NCBI GenBank assembly: GCA_004369085.1
Contig: ML210149.1
Location: 62,001-126,000, forward strand
Length of the DNA stretch: 64,000 bases
DNA from: Coprinopsis marcescibilis
Taxonomy: Eukaryota > Basidiomycota > Agaricomycetes > Agaricales > Psathyrellaceae
Direction: 5' to 3'
Positions 59,580-64,000 of the stretch are shown here, piece after piece. The first letter of the stretch is position 1; every line of letters begins with the position of its first letter. Below the pieces are notes generated by a model. That model did not search any database. It saw nothing but the letters and a program-made list of their open reading frames with translations, and was not told the origin of the DNA. The position numbers and the translations under genes are program-made.

Positions 59580-61858
59580 TTAAAAATCGCCCAAGTCCAA
59601 CTCCATCGTTTCTAGCAGCTTCTTCTCAAACGCCATGGTGGTGTTGGACGATGGCAGAGGCCGAATAGTTGCATCTTTATTGGCGAGTGGCTGAGGGCCG
59701 GTAGGTGGCGCAGGAGTCCCCGTCTTGGATGCAGGTGTACCCGGCCTATAAATAAATAGAACCAAGATGTTCAACAGTCGGATACAAAGGTGAGATACGG
59801 TAATGCAAACAACAACCCACCTTGTCGAAGGAGTAGCCGCGTTGAAAATCCTTGGGTTCGTCTTTAACCTCGCGCTAGGATCGTATTTTGTCATGTCAGC
59901 ATCCTCCCCTCCATTAGCTGCTTTGGCCCGCTCCTTTTTCCGTCGGCCGTTGTCCGCAATCTCTGCCCTCCTGACGGCATCTTGATTAGCCTTGCGATTC
60001 CTCTCATTCACCCTTCTCAGCACTTCGTCTTTATCATCTAAGCCTGTCTTCTTCGGCGAATTGCTTGCCGTCAAAGCAAGTTGGGAATCAAGGTCAGCGA
60101 TTTGGTCCTGGAGCTCTTCAGCCTCCTTTTCATCTAGCCGCTTCAAGGCCAGTGACCGCGCTTGTGTCAACCTCGACCTCTCGAGGACCAGTTCTGATTT
60201 GCTCTTGGTAGCGGACAACTCCTTCTTCCGCTTGACCATGAGACTGATATCACTGTCGGTCAGGGGTTGACTTTTGAGTTTCTGCATCTCGGCTGCCTTG
60301 TGTTTTAACGCCTTCCGTGTTGGGAACTCGAGCTTTTCGGTTTTGTAAGTTCGTTGCAATCGGTCATATTCTCTCTGTGACCGCAAGTTATGTTGCGTTC
60401 ATTTCGGAATTTGCACTGCACATACCTGACTGATGTCTGAATTAGATATCCGGTCCATGTTGAACTGCTTGAGGGCCTTTCCGTGCTTGAGATTTACGGC
60501 AAGATTGATCATACGATCGTTGACGTTGTATGGCTTCACAGGGTTGGGTGACAATTCTAAAGGAATGGACAATTAAGCGCCAGATCAGCCAACGGAAGTA
60601 AGATGCTTTACCTTGGACCTCGCATATCCGATACACATCTTCACCTGTGTCCTTATCCTTTCCGATGAGATAGCGCACCCAAGCGTCTAAATCAAGAGTT
60701 ACATGTGAATAGAAGCCCGAGAATGGAGAATGAATTCAGACTTTTGACATAGTTTGGGAACCAGGGTGTTAAACACCATTTGGCGACCATATCACGCGAA
60801 AGTCGACACCTGTTGAAATCTTCAAGGGTGGCAGGCAACTTGTCTTCGGCCTCCTCTTCTTTCTCCTTTTCCTTCTCCTTGTCTTTCTATCAATTAAAGA
60901 TATAAGGTCAGAGAAATCGCACTTTATGATGACCGGATACTTACCTTGGTATGGTTGCCCATTAGCCGTCGCTCTCGCTCATCTTCTTGATCACTCTTTG
61001 TGAATTGACCATCTTCCGAATCTTCGTCAGAAATATCCATATCCTGAGGTGACGACGACCGGCGATTCGCGGTTGGCGAGAGTTTGATCTAAATCGCCGG
61101 GATGAGTGATGCTCTAGCAAAGAAGTGAGAGAGAGGGGCATACCCGTTTGCGTGATTCGACCTTTGCCTTTCTTATTGCCTTCAATTCGTCGAGCTTACG
61201 ACTTTTGGGGTTTGCTTGCCCGCGAGCCATATGTGTGCCTGGTATCTTCCAGTGAGCAGCGGGGCGGTTCGAATGACGGATAGTCCTCACGTTTGGCAGC
61301 TCTGGCAACGGTGTCATCGTCAGCACCCCCACCCCCACTTCGCTGCTGTCTGACCATCTGCGCTAGCACCTGCTTCTCCTGTAAACGTTGCTTCTCCTCA
61401 TTACGCTCGGCGAGTATTCCTTCGCGCTTGATTTCGGGAAGACTCAATAACCTATCATGAGCAATTTCGACAGAATTAGCACGCAGCATCATTCGACAAC
61501 GCATAAGCGTATACCCACTTTTGCTTGTCTTCCTCGTCCACGTATTGTCCTTCGTATGGGTAAGGATCGGACATTTCCTCATCCTCCAGATCCTCTTCGC
61601 TTTCTATATCTTTATCGGAGTCGCTGTCCATTGCACTGTCCATGCACAATTGTCAGTAAAGCAAAGACCAGGACAAAAGGCAGCAAAAGCAACAAAAAAG
61701 CAAGCCCAAGGGTTGGGGAATGCAAGCATGAAGAGGAACGGTCCTATTCACCTCTTCCGCTTTCTATCAGACTTCGACTTTGACTTTTTGCTTTTGCGGT
61801 CTGAGGCCCCTGCAAGCTCAAGAAGCTGGGTTTCGAAATCGCTGTCGAGATCCGACAT
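59580..61858 (-). CDS. RTF1: Rtf1, Paf1-complex subunit with Plus3 domain
   Basis: Transcription elongation factor of the Paf1 complex that promotes H2B ubiquitylation and binds Spt5 through its Plus3 domain. The ATG at 61858 gives MSDLDSDFETQLLELAGASD, then a KSKKSKSKS basic run and an acidic Asp/Glu-rich leader. Next is the conserved LSLPEIKREGILAERNEEKQ followed by LARTKE-like basic helices (HMD region), LDELKAIRKAKVESRKR, then the Plus3 domain: TLEDFNRCRLSRDMVAKWCL, NAWVRYLIGKDKDTGEDVYR, ICEVQ, ELSPNPVKPYNVNDR, NLKHGKALKQFNMDRISNSD. A long charged coiled-coil-like C-terminus has EYDRLQRTYKTEKLEFPTRK, RKKELSATKSKSELVLERSR and VLRRVNERNRKANQDAVRRA. It ends MELDLGDF with TAA at 59582-59580. 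Intact. Confidence 0.95.
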
Positions 61859-62604
61859 GGTATCGAATTAGTGTATCAAGTTGGGATATATATGATTTGT
61901 GGTTGTCGTAGTTGGCCTCTGCAGAGAGTTTCTGGAAAACAACTGAAAGCCTTTGCCATTCGTTAGTGCATTGTCCTCAAATCCTATGGTCCAATCCTGT
62001 ACCTGTTCGAGATGGTCCCAAATGTTTTGACCGCCGGCGACAAGATAAACCAAGAAGATTCTTTAATGAGTCAAAGATACACTGGCCAAAAAGTAGCAGA
62101 TGTGAGCCGAACACAAATGGAGTCGACCACGAGTGTCGACGACAATGTTGAAACGTCGACAGCGACTTGCGCGAATTCCGTCCGACCGTCGTCCGGCCAT
62201 GCCGGACTTCCACAGTCACGTGTGAGATATGACGGCCTTTATCTTATCTTATCTTATCTGAGCCTGGCATTCACACCGTTCGCCAGCGACGAGTGTTCGG
62301 AATCGCAGAGTTCGCACTTCGCTACTAGGTTTCAAGGATAATTCTCAGCGTGTAACATTATCGCTAACCGTGCCTCGTTTGAGTACCTTAAAAAATGATT
62401 CCAACAACCCAGACACCCAGAGATTGAAAGGAAATGTTCTACAACATTCGTTGACGTTCTCGCGCGCTCGAGACACTTTGAATTCAGCGATTAGTTCAGG
62501 ATCTCAAACGTCACAGCCTAGCAACCTTCATCCCAGACACCCCAAGACTCAAACTCTCCTCAAAGCCGCCATCTTCTGCTCTCCAATTCCGACTATTTGA
62601 CATA
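61859..62604. promoter_or_regulatory. Divergent promoter between RTF1 and the Hikeshi homologue
   Basis: 746 bases between head-to-head genes. A pentanucleotide run of TTATC units occupies about 62238-62260. No TATA box is obvious. Open stretches here overlap promoter sequence and have no homology. Confidence 0.4.
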
Positions 62605-63367
62605 ATGTTTGGGTGTTGCGTAGCAGGAAGACCTCTTCAGACGAATCTCATACAGGTCGACGAGACGCACGCCTATTTCGAACTACCGTTCGCCAGCTCT
62701 ATCAACCATGTTTGCGTCTTTCTGCTTGGAACAGGTGAGCACTTCAACGTGCAGCAGTTTCTAATTTAACACACGGATATAGTTCCTTTCCCAGAAGGTT
62801 ATGGTGCGACTGTGCACTTCTTTTGGCCAGGCAAAGGTTTCCAGCTCCTAGGAATGCTTTCAAACGATAAGCCTTCAGCAATATTTCGCCTACGAGGTAC
62901 CTTCACTTCCGCCCAAACCCCAAACAACAACGCCCAAAACGTCTTTTCCGCGCAGAGTGGGAACCAGCAAGGTCAGGGTGATGTCATAGCAATATTGGGA
63001 TTGGCCATCGAGCCTCTGTCTGCGATCCAAGCCCAGATCGCCAGTTTGCCAGCTGGCCAAATAAATCCAGCCTTGAACGGCGCTAATTCGGCCGGTGTGT
63101 ATCAATCGTTATGCGTGTATACAAGTCATAGCTCTGAGTTGGGTTCAAACAGCGCTTGTCAAGCAACCATCCGCAAACGATGTTGTGCTCCTCGCCGAAC
63201 GAATCGTCAAACATCTATTCAACTACATTGGCGGTTTCACAGGTGCCAACTCACCTACCGCAGACATCGCCGTTCCAATGAACGTCATCGTCAAGTGGTA
63301 TGAAAACTTTTCGAACAAACTCCGGACAACAGGCATAGGTTTCCTCGAACGGCAAGATCTAGAATAG
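62605..63367 (+). CDS. OPI10: Hikeshi / Opi10 family protein
   Basis: Hikeshi carries HSP70 into the nucleus after heat stress; the yeast orthologue Opi10 is linked to inositol regulation. Exons 62605-62734, 62783-63094 and 63153-63367 sum to 657 bases, or 218 residues, close to the family length. It begins [20 protein letters not shown] and [20 protein letters not shown]. It continues [20 protein letters not shown] and [18 protein letters not shown], then a Gln/Asn-rich linker, [20 protein letters not shown], and in the last exon [40 protein letters not shown] and [11 protein letters not shown]. The C-terminal alpha/beta region with the VPMxVIxKWYExFxxKL signature is intact. Confidence 0.94.
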
Positions 63368-63519
63368 TCAACTCAGAGAGTGCATTCACCACCGCTACCA
63401 ACTTGCTTCCATCCAGATACTCGCTTACTTGCATTCAGAACACAATGTATTTGTATCAAGAAACTACGCATTTGATACCCCAAATCTGAAGATATGTTTG
63501 CGAATTCCATCGACCAGGT

Positions 63520-64000
63520 TCACGTCGTCTTTGCCTTGATTAACCCCGCCATGAGGTCGAAACTGTTCCCATCCGGCTGCAAGTCCACATACTCCTTCTT
63601 ATCTCCTCCAGGGTAAACGTATCGAGGTAAATGGAGGCCCAGCCCTACACTACCCACTCCCGCACCATGGATCTGCCGATCGGGTATAGTCCTCAACAAC
63701 CCATAGTCGGGTGTGATCCCCACAATACGGACAGCCAAAGGAGGGTCCACAGTCGTCAGCATAACACGTTGATCGCTACGCAGTCTTATTAGCGAGCGTT
63801 CTGGGAACCAACAAATGGAGACATACGTATGCAACCAAAGGTGGAGGTACGGTGCCTCGAATGCAGCAAACGACCCTCTGTCGTTTACAAATCGCGACCA
63901 CATCCGCTCAAAGGAGGCCATAATTGCAGCTGCAGTTGCTTCAAGGCTCAACTTGGTCTCGCTCTCCTGCTCCCCGCCAAATCGGGCCTTGAGCTGTGCC
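63520..64000 (-). CDS. BPL1: Biotin-protein ligase, C-terminal part (5' end outside window)
   Basis: Holocarboxylase synthetase that attaches biotin to acetyl-CoA and pyruvate carboxylases. The visible minus-strand exons read AQLKARFGGEQESETKLSLE at the window edge, then AAIMASFERMWSRFVNDRGS, APYLHLWLHT, and after an intron DQRVMLTTVDPPLAVRIVGI, TPDYGLLRTIPDR, then LQPDGNSFDLMAGLIKAKTT before the stop at 63522-63520. The small C-terminal SH3-like domain, with its 'DQRVMLTTVDPP..VRIVGITPDYG' and 'LQPDGNSFDLM.GLIKAK' blocks, is what I recall for fungal biotin ligases. The catalytic GRGRxG region would lie beyond base 64000, so the assignment rests on the C-terminal domain only. Confidence 0.85.
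   Translation of the reverse strand, partial: AQLKARFGGEQESETKLSLEATAAAIMASFERMWSRFVNDRGSFAAFEAPYLHLWLHTYVSICWFPERSLIRLRSDQRVMLTTVDPPLAVRIVGITPDYGLLRTIPDRQIHGAGVGSVGLGLHLPRYVYPGGDKKEYVDLQPDGNSFDLMAGLIKAKTT

Noticed and set aside
1..64000. CRISPR arrays, intact insertion sequences, phage or other prokaryotic systems
   Set aside because: No regularly spaced repeats, transposase or terminal inverted repeats. Intron-rich fungal genes throughout rule out a prokaryotic origin.

Overview
The window is nuclear DNA from a filamentous basidiomycete, most likely an Agaricomycete. Protein-coding genes are broken by many short GT-AG introns (mostly about 50-70 bases). Intergenic spacers are short to moderate, and the best-recognised products are fungal: 1,3-beta-glucan synthase, a velvet regulator, a type II NADH dehydrogenase, a thaumatin-like protein and DAL5-type permeases. 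I see no rRNA, tRNA, CRISPR array, intact transposon or prokaryotic operon. I spliced the models by eye. For VPS26, the Hikeshi homologue, the WH1-CRIB gene, the six-TM gene, the kinase-like gene and the SAP/NUSAP-like gene, the summed exon lengths are exact multiples of three.

Layout. 0-9 kb: the 5' part of a beta-trefoil-like protein (-), the ribosome-biogenesis WD40 protein Sof1/DCAF13 (-), and a six-TM membrane protein with a long disordered tail (+). 9-16 kb: two related MFS permeases in convergent orientation around VPS26 (retromer). 16-21 kb: gene-poor, with what looks like a decayed wax-synthase-like acyltransferase and a minisatellite. 21-26 kb: a SAP-domain protein with a NUSAP-like motif (-), divergent from a small kinase-like gene (+). 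25.5-28.3 kb: non-coding. 28-31 kb: a third copy of the MFS permease (-). 32-38 kb: a WH1-CRIB (WASP-like) protein, an alternative NADH dehydrogenase and a thaumatin-like protein. 40-46 kb: beta-glucan synthase FKS1. 48-55 kb: velvet factor, mitochondrial Mn superoxide dismutase and an F-box protein. 55-59.5 kb: no confident gene. 59.5-64 kb: RTF1 (Paf1 complex), the Hikeshi/OPI10 homologue and the 3' end of a biotin-protein ligase.

Most of these genes are conserved housekeeping genes and do not form a single pathway. Loose themes are cell wall and morphogenesis (FKS1, thaumatin-like, WH1-CRIB, velvet), mitochondrial redox (NDE, SOD2) and permease expansion. The least expected observations are a NUSAP-like spindle protein in a fungus, a WASP-like protein that has WH1 and CRIB but no VCA, a kinase-like protein with an altered catalytic loop, and several very small exons (6, 7, 11, 15 and 21 nt) that are needed to rebuild conserved proteins.
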